64,000 nucleotides of DNA, from the NCBI GenBank assembly GCA_020634215.1, contig JACKCD010000029.1, forward strand, positions 5,436 to 69,435, read 5' to 3'. The notes below the pieces were generated by a model that saw nothing but the letters and a program-made list of their open reading frames with translations, was not told where the DNA came from and ran no database searches. Shown here one piece after another: positions 12,001 to 17,760 of this stretch (the first letter of the stretch is position 1; each line of letters opens with the position of its first letter). The translations under genes were made by a program, and so were the position numbers. The DNA is from Ardenticatenaceae bacterium (GTDB lineage: Bacteria; Chloroflexota; Anaerolineae; Promineifilales; Promineifilaceae).

Positions 12001-14312
12001 GTTTGCCCGGCCAACAGTGCCGTTGCCCCGTGATGTTCGCTCACCGACAAGCCAGTGATGCGGAACGTTTCGGGGTAGGTTTGGAGCAGGGTGGTGACGC
12101 TCGTCCAGTTGGCGCTGTTGTCGCAATAGTTGGCGGCGGCGTTGGCTGGCGGCGTACAATGGTCTTGCTGGCCGTTGACAAACCAGACGACGCGCATTTC
12201 ATGGGGGTTGCCCCAGTCGGAAACGGCCGTTTGCAACCGATACGGAATCCGCGCCTGCCAGCCCACCGACCCGCCCCCCGTTGGGTCGGTAATCTCAATC
12301 AGCGGCAGATTGGCAATCCGCTCCCCATTTGGCCCTAAGCGTACCGTCATGGCATATTGATTGGTGACAGTCGTATCGAGCCAGGTGGAAATGGGGGTGG
12401 TCGCGGTGATGACCGGCGTGCCATTGACGGGCAAGCCGCCAGCAGGATTGGTTGGTGAATAGGGAATTGTAACCTCCAACATCGGCATCAGTTGAATGTC
12501 GCCATCGCCGTTGCCAAGCGTGTTGGGGGTCATGCGCTGGTGCTGGCCTACGTTATCGGCGTCGGGCCAGTCGAGAATGCTGTTTGTCCACCAGAGATGT
12601 TGATCATTTAACGGCCGTATTTGCAGGTCAACAACGATGTTCCGCGCCGTCTGGGCATTAACCAGATCAAGCTTAAAGACACTGTTGTCGGTGACGACCT
12701 GCGACGCATTGGGATTCAGATCAATGCTGTCCGGCACACCGTCGCCGTCGTTGTCAAAATCATACACATCCGGCACCTCGTCAGCATCGCGGTCAAGGCA
12801 AGGAATGTCGGGGTATTCGGGATTAGTGTCTACTATCACGCCGTTGCTGGTGTCGCTGCGGGTAAAGCATTCCGCGCCGTCATCCAGCCCATCGCCGTTG
12901 CTATCGGGGTTGAGCGGGTCGAGCGTCCAGGTGCCGAACCATTCAAACGCGGCCACCTCACGGCCGTCGCTAATCCCATCGCCATCCGTATCCACTTTCT
13001 CGATATTGGTGCCGAGTTCGTACCGTTCAACCATATCGGTCAGCCCATCGCCATCGCAGTCGCTGGTGGCGGTGATGACGCAGGAGGAGGGTGTGGTGGG
13101 CGCAAACGCGGGCATGGCCGATGGCAAATTGGTTGCTGCTGAGGCCACCTCTTGCGCTTGGGCAAATTCGGCCTGGCGAGCCGTCTGCCGCTCGTTAAAG
13201 GCGTTGATTTGTTCGTTTTGAGCGTAGAGTTGTTGCGCCTGTAGCAATGGGGAGGCGAGCATAGAGGCGACGAGGGTCAGGTTGAGGGCGACTCGTACCT
13301 CAGGCCGCCGGCCGTGAATAACCAGCAGCGCCCCGCCAGCCAAGAGAATGAGCAGGAGGCCACCGTTCATGCCCGCCTGACGCAATGTTTCGGCGGACAG
13401 ATTGCCAAAAACGGCCGTTGCCAGCGTCTGTGCTGTTCCTAGCGGATCCTGGAACCAGCTATTTAAAGCGAGTTCCCCCGCTGGTTGCGACCAATCGCTG
13501 TAAACAGTTGTGATTTCGGCCGAAACCCATTCGCTGGCTCCTGCCTGCGCTGGGAATTCTAGCTGAACAAGCTGGCGCATGGGCAGATCACGACCATCTG
13601 CACCCTGGTAGACCCAAATCTCGCCGCGACCACTCATGTCAACATACGCTTGGGCAAGCTGTAAGGTGATCCCGGGCGGCAGTTCGCCGCTACGGATTAA
13701 CTGCTCTTCCAATTGGTCGCGTATCGCCACGGCATATTTGTGACCATTCACATCGAATTGGTAGCGGGTGATGTTGCGGGTCAAGGAAACGGGTAGGAGT
13801 TCCGTTGGAAATGCGCTGTTAGCCAACGAACCATCAGCGAGCTGTAGATTGTCAGCGGCCGTGAGAAAGCCCATCGGATCATTACCGGGGGCGAATAGTT
13901 CGGTCGCCAATTCCACCTCTGTCCATTCATCTGCTTCGCTGAGACGGCCGTAACCGCGCCCATCCTCAATTTTGATTTGCAGTGCCGGATGATTGGCCGC
14001 ACTGATTTGCAAGGTCATGCTGTCGGCCGGCACATCCACTTCACCGCTGATCTTTTGGGTTTCGACACGTGTGCTACGCCCCACATTTTCCAGCAGCAAC
14101 GTCGGATGATACGTTTGGACAATGGTTGATTCGTAGCGATATTGCCCACTGTTATTGGCCTGATCAATGGCCTGCGCGACTTGCTGGCTTGCCGTTGGCG
14201 GGCGTGTTTTCGCCATAACGGCCGGTAGGGTTTGGGACACAGCCAGCGCAAGCAGGCCGGCAACCAGGCTCATCATGATGACAATGTTTAGTGAGGTGTG
14301 CTTTTTACGCAT
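27..14312 (-). CDS. Giant secreted/surface multi-domain repeat protein (about 4761 aa)
   Basis: Probable cell-surface or adhesin-like protein; function not recognised. ATG at 14312 is chosen because AGGAG lies 8 nt upstream; an in-frame TTG two codons earlier is weaker. A signal peptide covers about residues 1-36, followed by an unassigned 270-residue ectodomain and a membrane segment near 313-337. A second signal-like hydrophobic stretch lies near 349-366. Calcium-binding DxDxDG (TSP3-like) clusters lie near 415-540 and 1647-1807. A coiled coil (about 1173-1303) precedes strongly hydrophobic segments (1323-1412). Five LamG-like domains lie between about 1917 and 3353, two DUF11-like domains near 3447-3713, and a PKD-like part follows. 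Seven InlB/FGW-type repeats fill about 4138-4660, and the C-terminus is FN3-like. No sorting motif is seen at the C-terminus. About 16 copies of AACGGCCGTT lie inside the gene. Domain names are from visible motifs, not a search. Confidence 0.85.
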   Translation of the reverse strand: MRKKHTSLNIVIMMSLVAGLLALAVSQTLPAVMAKTRPPTASQQVAQAIDQANNSGQYRYESTIVQTYHPTLLLENVGRSTRVETQKISGEVDVPADSMTLQISAANHPALQIKIEDGRGYGRLSEADEWTEVELATELFAPGNDPMGFLTAADNLQLADGSLANSAFPTELLPVSLTRNITRYQFDVNGHKYAVAIRDQLEEQLIRSGELPPGITLQLAQAYVDMSGRGEIWVYQGADGRDLPMRQLVQLEFPAQAGASEWVSAEITTVYSDWSQPAGELALNSWFQDPLGTAQTLATAVFGNLSAETLRQAGMNGGLLLILLAGGALLVIHGRRPEVRVALNLTLVASMLASPLLQAQQLYAQNEQINAFNERQTARQAEFAQAQEVASAATNLPSAMPAFAPTTPSSCVITATSDCDGDGLTDMVERYELGTNIEKVDTDGDGISDGREVAAFEWFGTWTLDPLNPDSNGDGLDDGAECFTRSDTSNGVIVDTNPEYPDIPCLDRDADEVPDVYDFDNDGDGVPDSIDLNPNASQVVTDNSVFKLDLVNAQTARNIVVDLQIRPLNDQHLWWTNSILDWPDADNVGQHQRMTPNTLGNGDGDIQLMPMLEVTIPYSPTNPAGGLPVNGTPVITATTPISTWLDTTVTNQYAMTVRLGPNGERIANLPLIEITDPTGGGSVGWQARIPYRLQTAVSDWGNPHEMRVVWFVNGQQDHCTPPANAAANYCDNSANWTSVTTLLQTYPETFRITGLSVSEHHGATALLAGQTPGSGNANYQNELWHLADTMQKTWLTGDKVSGQRFPLSNVDTSLNTWGLTNIQTSESSGLMDEVALFGAVDLTAVNSFITTSLYPSAPISGTTTTVLMAGEQSYRSVTLGTIEEVDINSTPTVITRTVYADSVMTVDLTAKAVAVDGMMRWQPYQFNGATWQAADLGTTVDQLGPKLETVFTDPVLASYQLINATAPVTQYDPAYDLERQGAALLAQNFYLAMSVGVNAPLLNPTPTDLVLADYPLPSETAAALVQEMTTKVKDTFTLLNLAGQDFPTVDSTIDTQGTAAWQGLASSIAAVAKAYGQLASGTDSSALSQALTELTYLPRISIEQGSFKHLTDGALIFAAENGRAQSSGLSATFKTVLATTYPLASGAIATYGHLWFANEAVMTEVRASARLNPNVRLILGNIENQKARMIAINDQMVSIQSEIDDLIAQDQLKLSKMNADKLAYNQAVRSKIGFYFHDNDVAVQQAAKAMGFSDDAVNKLPPSLVAKYTDLQTQLVELDGKMTQTISRFDRAEASFKKSYNINPDDLSPLHTLKAQRIAKAWGVAGVVISGATAALTIGVALANGRYQTDSPQFSRFLAEQIAGIIVDVFIAILDVLIVLSSIPILGLLLAFIAIVDAVVGAVCAVTKFSAKEPEIASWACGGITGALAKGLAYVINDTTPLVALARDDRFALNLGAPILGNETGLYGMIVGNSITLTGTVTTTLYMNDPNWLGYISGWQWDDQYLDDATFAYQFQPNKQDIPLDLNGTSWNPVPGKKANSFSANDARFYQELPIQPYSHTFAQAGINKGLPIYFAEGFAVQQQNCWLLPLVCWLSQYDDTNHQPLENSFIFDVWPGSIDDLHALTLQPSSDGSNGYRLAWDATFPILADADGDGLRSQALSGPDPDDSNPDSDGDGLPDAFEVATAGFDPTKGDSDCDGLTDYWELFYSTNPARKDSDGDGLTDNEEHFHPNQIYPYDTSVVGNLNPPTCSAEKTVYTGGWSVVYDYDASGNPLLVQVSADPLDPDSDDDSLTDKQERIYAYNPNVASTLNVLSLDATIQSDNSQLPFVSPTSVLGYTAVVTNELSLPYARGLVETELPLDNVLRYQATEAIAPQTAVTVNGSVGLTEAGLNSTGPVNMAIRAGAKIDDPTDRVVWLHLNDNPGSTTFADASFRQNNGSCSGASCPVADSQQLTFDGHDVVVVPDSSDLDLSQFTLSLAIKPTTASQFGTLISKGADFYVNQNYFLAYNNGRITFVASNSCGASNGIVESASGSIPLNVWSHVTATYDGSSLALYLNGKLVGSQVYSGALCNNNQPVLIGSLKADGSGTQGFIGQMDEVEIYPTALDAGTILDRYATPLLQVNMRDGTTWGSDDVSCSGAACPAVGNGGATFNQVNNLVATAPDLSGDAFAFATWIRPQTRTYPFSNESATAHGKWTDADYQGVFGYRPTATSKTIFPSLFVGSNGRLRMIWGDGTTTCEVASANSGVVAVNNSWQHLAVSYDGSVLTFYVNGAPIAGGTTGSCAAVTPPNVSNFYIGRPNDFGYLYFNQMSFTNLKDAAGIGQKAEMRLNFNSDASSGNLAWSNLSNGTSSWALGKTAVVNDTNSWFRVWDNRDGGCFITCPEDESSDTNYDQDTGKKDTSITQITGIRSTTYLGERSNPVSLPACGTLCVPNIIGSMSWSNYNDFFKGTLDDFRVYGYPLTPAVVADIFRSTSTALDLTFDEAPGTSLFADQSGNAVTVSCSGNSCPTSGVPGRFNQALDFDGVDDYLTISTSSTALGTSEGSFTAMMWVKPDTFRGSNNFGDTPLVEVGSYDLALLNSGRPGVADYRWTDNFTLYNNIGRWYHLAYVYENGIYTFYVNGENKGSTAYGLPGVRDSLRIGYDGFAYFNGLMDELTIVKRALTASEVQAYFNRVPAINLHLDEGLKTNNGVVANQGIRSFVDDSESRYVATCTSVDTCPDAGDKGQVREAVTFDGNDTLTLAQTNNLALTNFSVGMWVKPTQTTATPQRLLTKSGSNFFNANFRLWLLDNSLTVRFDRQSACLNGEGNWHWVDAATPLLENQWNHVLATHDATSGEMKIYINGALAGTTSGIGNSVCTAANPIRLGQGFSGGMDEVTVAPSVLTASAAADLYNYQAAWYDVVSQHSLYIDADLPTVDLSKTAVILNTAQTVLYIGADDATSPVTKVEYRINGGSWQEATSANNQAANSSAWLFYFQQNSGSYTLEARATDAGGNVSTIKSAVITVDGQAPTVTISNSSAVVQAIDSVALSGTAVDSQSGVPANGVTIHTLDWQNELVGGNQIATLDGAGNWQVSQPFATVPYGSYTVVATAQDEVGNSATTTKPINLDGLPPYADVTRSDHYFVTTNGEMVTGVAGEPPYPADGRTLHLHFEDGAGLWADGAKTKFAMQCATTACPTSGVAGQRGTAIAFDGVDDVLHFGGNETVTTTVTAGQLGLLDGSFTVMAWVKADDWTGSFPILGSSPATPGDGLLLGLENGRSTLGYGGDDTTLTDAIPTGEWVHLAWRFDAEAGERSFFVNGVAVGDPSTGHSALAAEDEIELGRARGSSYYGGSLDELVIFGKSLDAETIYDIAHPVNSTISALSLRIRSYEERDAGQFAGTWNSVTLDTANALFTTWQYALPTLAQGSYKIDLLVTDSSGNSSFVEGAWDLAVIPPDVTVSKQTNATLVELGDPVTFTIHYTNTTLAPVSGVSLHEVVPVDSSFNAALSDAGWNCTPDGSAGNECILTVGALAAGESGSATFAVTAANTWSAGTTTISNTVTIEVDGNDNNPADNVGSAEVPINGGVDLAVSIVSDGNPLYYDDSQPTPVYTITYSNLSSDQTAVAELVEPLPPGAQSSFANFETGWRCDSIYTGGTCTYQLGEVAPGASGTITFTLAPSFTPPPANEVINTVSIRDISGVTDFNPANDEASVTTPFILDFDIVPSQEAVMVNEGETAVLTGTVVDSSGAWSLLFPGPSVGAIAQDTINLTWTWTYTTTDGPDESQLVDLVGIFNEGGVVITHTFPLTVVNVLPTVPITGTNQVAVGATYNLALGSVFDPGPDTVTACSLDWGDETTSDCFASLGGGSLGHVYGNGRLHPTITVNLTDEDGTHVAASKQLTITGITPSLNVDQATVGGDESQIVTNSGTYTPPDAAFSWSASEGMVVDEGNGVWSWSLPAGSAEGSRTVTIHASTANTTFTVNVLGDGAASHLEDGAPNGGDGNSDGTPDKAQMNVASLPSPITGQYVTLAASPGMTFTNVSFPATPTSGAGSLPTDVDFPLGFPTFHLSGMGAGGSAEVTLYLTSAVGINTYYKYDTTNGWYEFDYDVGTDTGAELVGNTISLYFVDGARGDSDLSANGTITDPGGPAFKLVTYNLTVNTTGGGSVSVPSGSYPAGTVLNLTAIEDAGWGFSGWQGALSGSQISQTLTMNQDRSITAVFAPLAYTLNVAVVGNGSVGQTPLQTTYAYNDLVALNAVAETGWSFSGWSGDVTGSNAAKNVTMNGNKVITATFTQDSYTVTTNVSGNGSVVVSPDQAGYVYGDVVSVLAVPDPGYKLQSWSGDLSGDGAGQSLTMDEDKSVTAIFATATYTVETSIIGSGTVLVDPVQSSYSYDEVVNVTAVPATDWAFSHWALGLSGITATQSLAITGNTNLQAVFEPITYGLNVGWTGDGAVGIVPDKTAFTAGEVVTVTATSGVGHTFTGWREQQSDTLFSTSITTTVTMTEEKSILAVFTPITYTLDVNLVGSGSVAIGLVDVTCAADCSQEISYGSVISMTAAAAPGATFTGWSGAVSGTQATVTVTVTADTQVTAVFTTSDTQTLTVTTAGAGSGSVTSNPAGIACSSSGGDCVQAFNSGTVVTLSAVAASGSIFDGWSGACSGTDSCVVTMDTAQAVTATFATAPTVSISKNGNDVVLNWVHTVQSGNYEVWYSPVPYFAISDPEAVKLSDIQGTTAGETLTFTHVGVAANSSSYFYLIRVTNSSGEVLSNQVGKVGFAIQPGQ

Positions 14313-14387
14313 TTGCAAGCTCCTGTCAATGAGGCATCAGATTTTTATGGATGAAACACGCGAAATCATTGCGCGTAGAGGTTGTTA

Positions 14388-14600
14388 TCAAACGCTTTTG
14401 TTGCTGTCGTTACGGTTGATGGCGGAAGGTAGCACATTGATTGTTTGTGCTAGAGAACTCAGAAGATGGATAACCATTTCTTGTTCCGTGGCAAAATGGT
14501 GTGTTTCACCAGTTTGCACATTTTGAAGAGTGGATCGCCAACGGCCGTTATTCTCAGCCCGTTGCAAACGCAGCAAAAAAGCCTGATAATTATTTTCCAT
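14388..14600 (-). CDS. Small conserved hypothetical protein (70 aa)
   Basis: The protein begins MENNYQAFLLRLQR and contains a pattern of the type LLRLxR...WRxxLxNxxTGExxxFxxxxEMxxxL. I associate this with a small uncharacterised family frequent in Chloroflexota, often next to BTAD/TPR regulators or large surface proteins. ATG at 14600 is preferred over an upstream in-frame start: a TATACT box lies 7 nt before it and no Shine-Dalgarno is seen, so the message may be leaderless. It lies between the giant surface gene (same strand) and the divergent STAND regulator. One AACGGCCGTT palindrome (14540) falls inside the gene and encodes part of ENNGRW. No function is assigned. Confidence 0.6.
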   Translation of the reverse strand: MENNYQAFLLRLQRAENNGRWRSTLQNVQTGETHHFATEQEMVIHLLSSLAQTINVLPSAINRNDSNKSV

Positions 14601-14668
14601 GGGTTGCAGTATACGCATCAAACGTCATACGAACGTCATGCGCGGCAGCGAAAGTAAGGAAAAAGCGG

Positions 14669-17623
14669 ATGACAAGTGCAATCAAGCTATTAGGCACGCT
14701 GGAAATTAGCGAAAATGGCACGCCATCCAAGTTGCTGCAAAGCAGCAAAGGTTGCGCCCTGCTAAGTTACCTGATCATCACCAACCAGCCACAACCCCGC
14801 GAACACATTGCTGATTTGCTGTTTGAATCTATATCCACCACCCAAGCCTTGAGAAACTTGCGATCATTGGTGTCGCGGATACGGCCGTTTGCGCCCTTTC
14901 TCCATGTCACCCGCAGCCTGCTATCGTTTCAACCTATGCCGGATACGCTTGTTGATTTACATACCTTACGGACATCTCTAGCCAGCCCGGAACTATCCGT
15001 TAAAGCCCAAGGATTACAACTTTATACAGGAGACTTGCTCACCTCCTTCTACCTGCCCGATGCCCCCCGCTTCAATGAGTGGCTGGCAATTGCCCGCGAA
15101 AAACTAAGGAGTGAAGTTATTACGGCTCATCGTGAATTATGTGGCTACTACACAGAGCGCCAGGCATGGTCAGAGGGCATTAAGATCGCCCGGCATTGGG
15201 TGGCTATTGATGATTTGGATGAGGAAGCGTATCGCTGGTTAATGCAACTGCTCATCAGCGCGGGTCAGCTTCAGGCAGCGCGGACAGTGTATAAACAGTG
15301 CCAGCAAGCATTAGCTGATGAATTGGGGGTAGAGCCAGAGAGGGCAACGGTGCGGATTGCCCAACAGCTTGAGCAACAGTTGTTAACCCAGCCTGATTTT
15401 GCCTGGACAGCTTCTTTTCCAACCGATCTGTTCCCACCCCCTACGGGGGAGCTTGCAGCACCAGGGTTACTGCCACCGCAATCCCACATTCCTTATTATC
15501 GCAATGCAATTTTTACTGGACGGGTAGAGGCGTTAAAACAGTTAGCCAGCAAGCTGTTACCCACGCCATACACACCCAATCTACCCCCAATTGTGGCAAT
15601 TACCGGCTTGGGTGGCATTGGCAAAACACAACTGGCCGTAGAATATGCTTACCGCTACGGCCGTTTTTATCCTGGCGGCGTTTATTGGCTCAATTTTGCC
15701 GATCCTGACAACATCGCTATGAGCTTTGTGGCAATTGGGGACGAAAACGGATTAAATCTGTTTCGGGAATCGGAAGCACTACCGCTGGAAAAGCGCGTGA
15801 AACAGATACGACAGGTATTGCAGCAGCCTATACCCCGCCTTCTTATTTTCGACAATTGTGAAGAAAATGAACTGCTGCACCATTGGTTGCCTGTTACCGG
15901 AGGCTGCCGCATTCTAATCACAAGTCGTCGCCATGATTGGCTACCACAATTTGGTGTCCAAACCATGCCGCTACAGCCCTTACCCCGCCCCCATAGCGTG
16001 GCCCTGCTGCAGCAGTTAGCCCCACGCTTAAGCTCTGAATTAGCCGATGCCGTAGCCACAGAAATTGGCGATTTACCATTAGCACTGCACCTGGTAGGCA
16101 GTTTTCTCCACCACTATCAGACCGTGGATGTAGCCACTTACCTTAGCCAACTGCACAGCGATGCTTTATTGCAGCACCCATCTTTGCAGGGGGAGGCCGG
16201 TGGAGCCAGCTTGTCGCCAACGGGGCATGAACAGAGTGTGGCACGGACATTCCAGGTAAGTTACCAGCAGTTAGATGTGGCGGATAATCTCGACAGCCTT
16301 GCCCGTCGCTTGTTGGCCTATATTGCCTATTGTAGGCCAGGCACTCCCTTGCCGCAGAAGTTTTTGTCACGCCTCGTGGCGTATGAGCAACAGCTTACGG
16401 AGGCACGCGATCTTGTTTTGGTTGAGGCAATGGTTGCTAATGGGGTCAAGCGCTTGCAGGAGCTGGGCTTGATTATGCGTGAAGGCCACCAAACTGTCCT
16501 GATTCATCACCTTGTGGGGCAGTTTGTACTGACTTATGCCGAAGGCAATTTTCCGGCCGTTCAGCAGACAATAGAAGCCACACTCCGTGACTGGTTGCAG
16601 GAAGAAATAAGCAATCGCAGCGAATTGCTCCGGCTACCGATTGATAACGGTCATATCCGCCATATTGTTGAGCGAGGGTTGTCCATGGGGACACCGACGG
16701 CTGCCGGTTTAGCGGCCACATGGGGCAAATATTTCTTTGAGGCAAAGATGACGCACGAAGGGGAAGCGTATTTGGAAGCAGCTATCACAATTCTGCGTTC
16801 TCATGAGGGGGCGTTTGCGGATGATTTGGCGACGGCACTTACCAATTATGGCGGGGCCATGATGCAACGAACCAATGCCCTGAATGTGCTGCCGATTTTT
16901 GAGGAGGTGGTCGCTATCCGTGAGAAAAATCATGGGCCGAAGGCGTTAAAGACCGGTCAGGCGATCCAAAACCTAGGGGTTGTTTACACTCAGGCGGGTA
17001 AACTGGAATCCGCTATGCGGTATTATCAGCAAGCGTTGTCTATTTACCATGCCTTGCCTTCTTCCCGACTGATTGAGCTGAAGATTGCGCGGGTATATTT
17101 CAATCTGGGAGCTTTGCACATTCAACGCCAAGATCATCAAGCGGCTTTGACCACCTATCAGCAGGCTCTGCAAATTTATCAGCGTTGGCTTGATCCGCTA
17201 AATACCAATATTTCTAGCTCGTTGGGTGGCATTGGCCTAGCGGCGTTGAGGATGGGTGATTTTGAAACGGCCGTTATCTTTTTACGCCAGGAACACGATC
17301 TCCTTCAGACAGCCCTTGGCCCCGAAGACCTCAATACCGCCTCAAGCCAAGTTTTGCTTGGTACAGCACTCGAACGCCAAGGTCATTATGACGAGGCAAA
17401 GATACTCCTGCACAAAGGTATCGTCAGGCATGAGACATTAAACCCGAACTCCGCTTCTGCCGCCTATGCGTATTCTTGCCTTGCTCAGCTCTATCAACAG
17501 TTGGGTGAGCCAGACCGTGCTATATCGTATGTAAATCAGGCAGTTGACATTTTTGCGGCGATTGGGTTTGTGGGCTGGGAATATGACGAGGCAGTCCAGT
17601 TAATGAAGGCAGTTCAACAGTGA
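14669..17623 (+). CDS. BTAD / NB-ARC / TPR transcriptional regulator (STAND, AfsR/SARP-like)
   Basis: Predicted cytoplasmic signal-transduction ATPase that controls transcription. The N-terminal part (about 1-250) carries a small winged-helix-like segment and a bacterial transcriptional activator domain with helical repeats. An NB-ARC ATPase follows: P-loop GLGGIGKTQ near residue 313, a Walker B-like LLIFDNCEE, the ILITSR sensor motif and a GLPL-like DLPLALHLVG. The C-terminal third (about 740-984) consists of TPR repeats. ATG at 14669 has an AAGGA site about 8 nt upstream; the reading frame runs further upstream but without a ribosome site. It is divergent from the giant surface gene, so that gene or the small gene at 14388 is a plausible target, by position only. 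It ends just before a long inverted repeat shared with the convergent selB. Confidence 0.85.
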   Translation: MTSAIKLLGTLEISENGTPSKLLQSSKGCALLSYLIITNQPQPREHIADLLFESISTTQALRNLRSLVSRIRPFAPFLHVTRSLLSFQPMPDTLVDLHTLRTSLASPELSVKAQGLQLYTGDLLTSFYLPDAPRFNEWLAIAREKLRSEVITAHRELCGYYTERQAWSEGIKIARHWVAIDDLDEEAYRWLMQLLISAGQLQAARTVYKQCQQALADELGVEPERATVRIAQQLEQQLLTQPDFAWTASFPTDLFPPPTGELAAPGLLPPQSHIPYYRNAIFTGRVEALKQLASKLLPTPYTPNLPPIVAITGLGGIGKTQLAVEYAYRYGRFYPGGVYWLNFADPDNIAMSFVAIGDENGLNLFRESEALPLEKRVKQIRQVLQQPIPRLLIFDNCEENELLHHWLPVTGGCRILITSRRHDWLPQFGVQTMPLQPLPRPHSVALLQQLAPRLSSELADAVATEIGDLPLALHLVGSFLHHYQTVDVATYLSQLHSDALLQHPSLQGEAGGASLSPTGHEQSVARTFQVSYQQLDVADNLDSLARRLLAYIAYCRPGTPLPQKFLSRLVAYEQQLTEARDLVLVEAMVANGVKRLQELGLIMREGHQTVLIHHLVGQFVLTYAEGNFPAVQQTIEATLRDWLQEEISNRSELLRLPIDNGHIRHIVERGLSMGTPTAAGLAATWGKYFFEAKMTHEGEAYLEAAITILRSHEGAFADDLATALTNYGGAMMQRTNALNVLPIFEEVVAIREKNHGPKALKTGQAIQNLGVVYTQAGKLESAMRYYQQALSIYHALPSSRLIELKIARVYFNLGALHIQRQDHQAALTTYQQALQIYQRWLDPLNTNISSSLGGIGLAALRMGDFETAVIFLRQEHDLLQTALGPEDLNTASSQVLLGTALERQGHYDEAKILLHKGIVRHETLNPNSASAAYAYSCLAQLYQQLGEPDRAISYVNQAVDIFAAIGFVGWEYDEAVQLMKAVQQ

Positions 17624-17670
17624 TCTAGACGTTCAACTTCTCCGAAGAAGTTAGGAAACACTCGAACAAT

Positions 17671-17736
17671 AGGACGCAGATTTACCTGATTGAACTGATA
17701 AAAGATAAATCAGGATAATCAGGTAAATCTGCGTCC
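17671..17736. repeat. Intergenic inverted repeat, family A (GGACGCAGATTTACCTGAT)
   Basis: The left arm at 17671 (GGACGCAGATTTACCTGATT) is matched by its reverse complement ending at 17736, with a shorter imperfect copy between. It lies between the convergent regulator and selB. Related copies lie at 26662-26713, 37115-37203 and 44584-44647. A hairpin or terminator role is possible here, but other copies of the family lie between co-directional genes. Confidence 0.8.
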
Positions 17737-17760
17737 CATTCTTTCTTCATCAGAGGCTGC

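Noticed and set aside
14718..14900. Frameshifted start of the regulator further upstream (open frame from 14501)
   Set aside because: The first 56 codons overlap the small gene at 14388 antisense, have no family likeness, and a good AAGGA plus ATG is at 14669.
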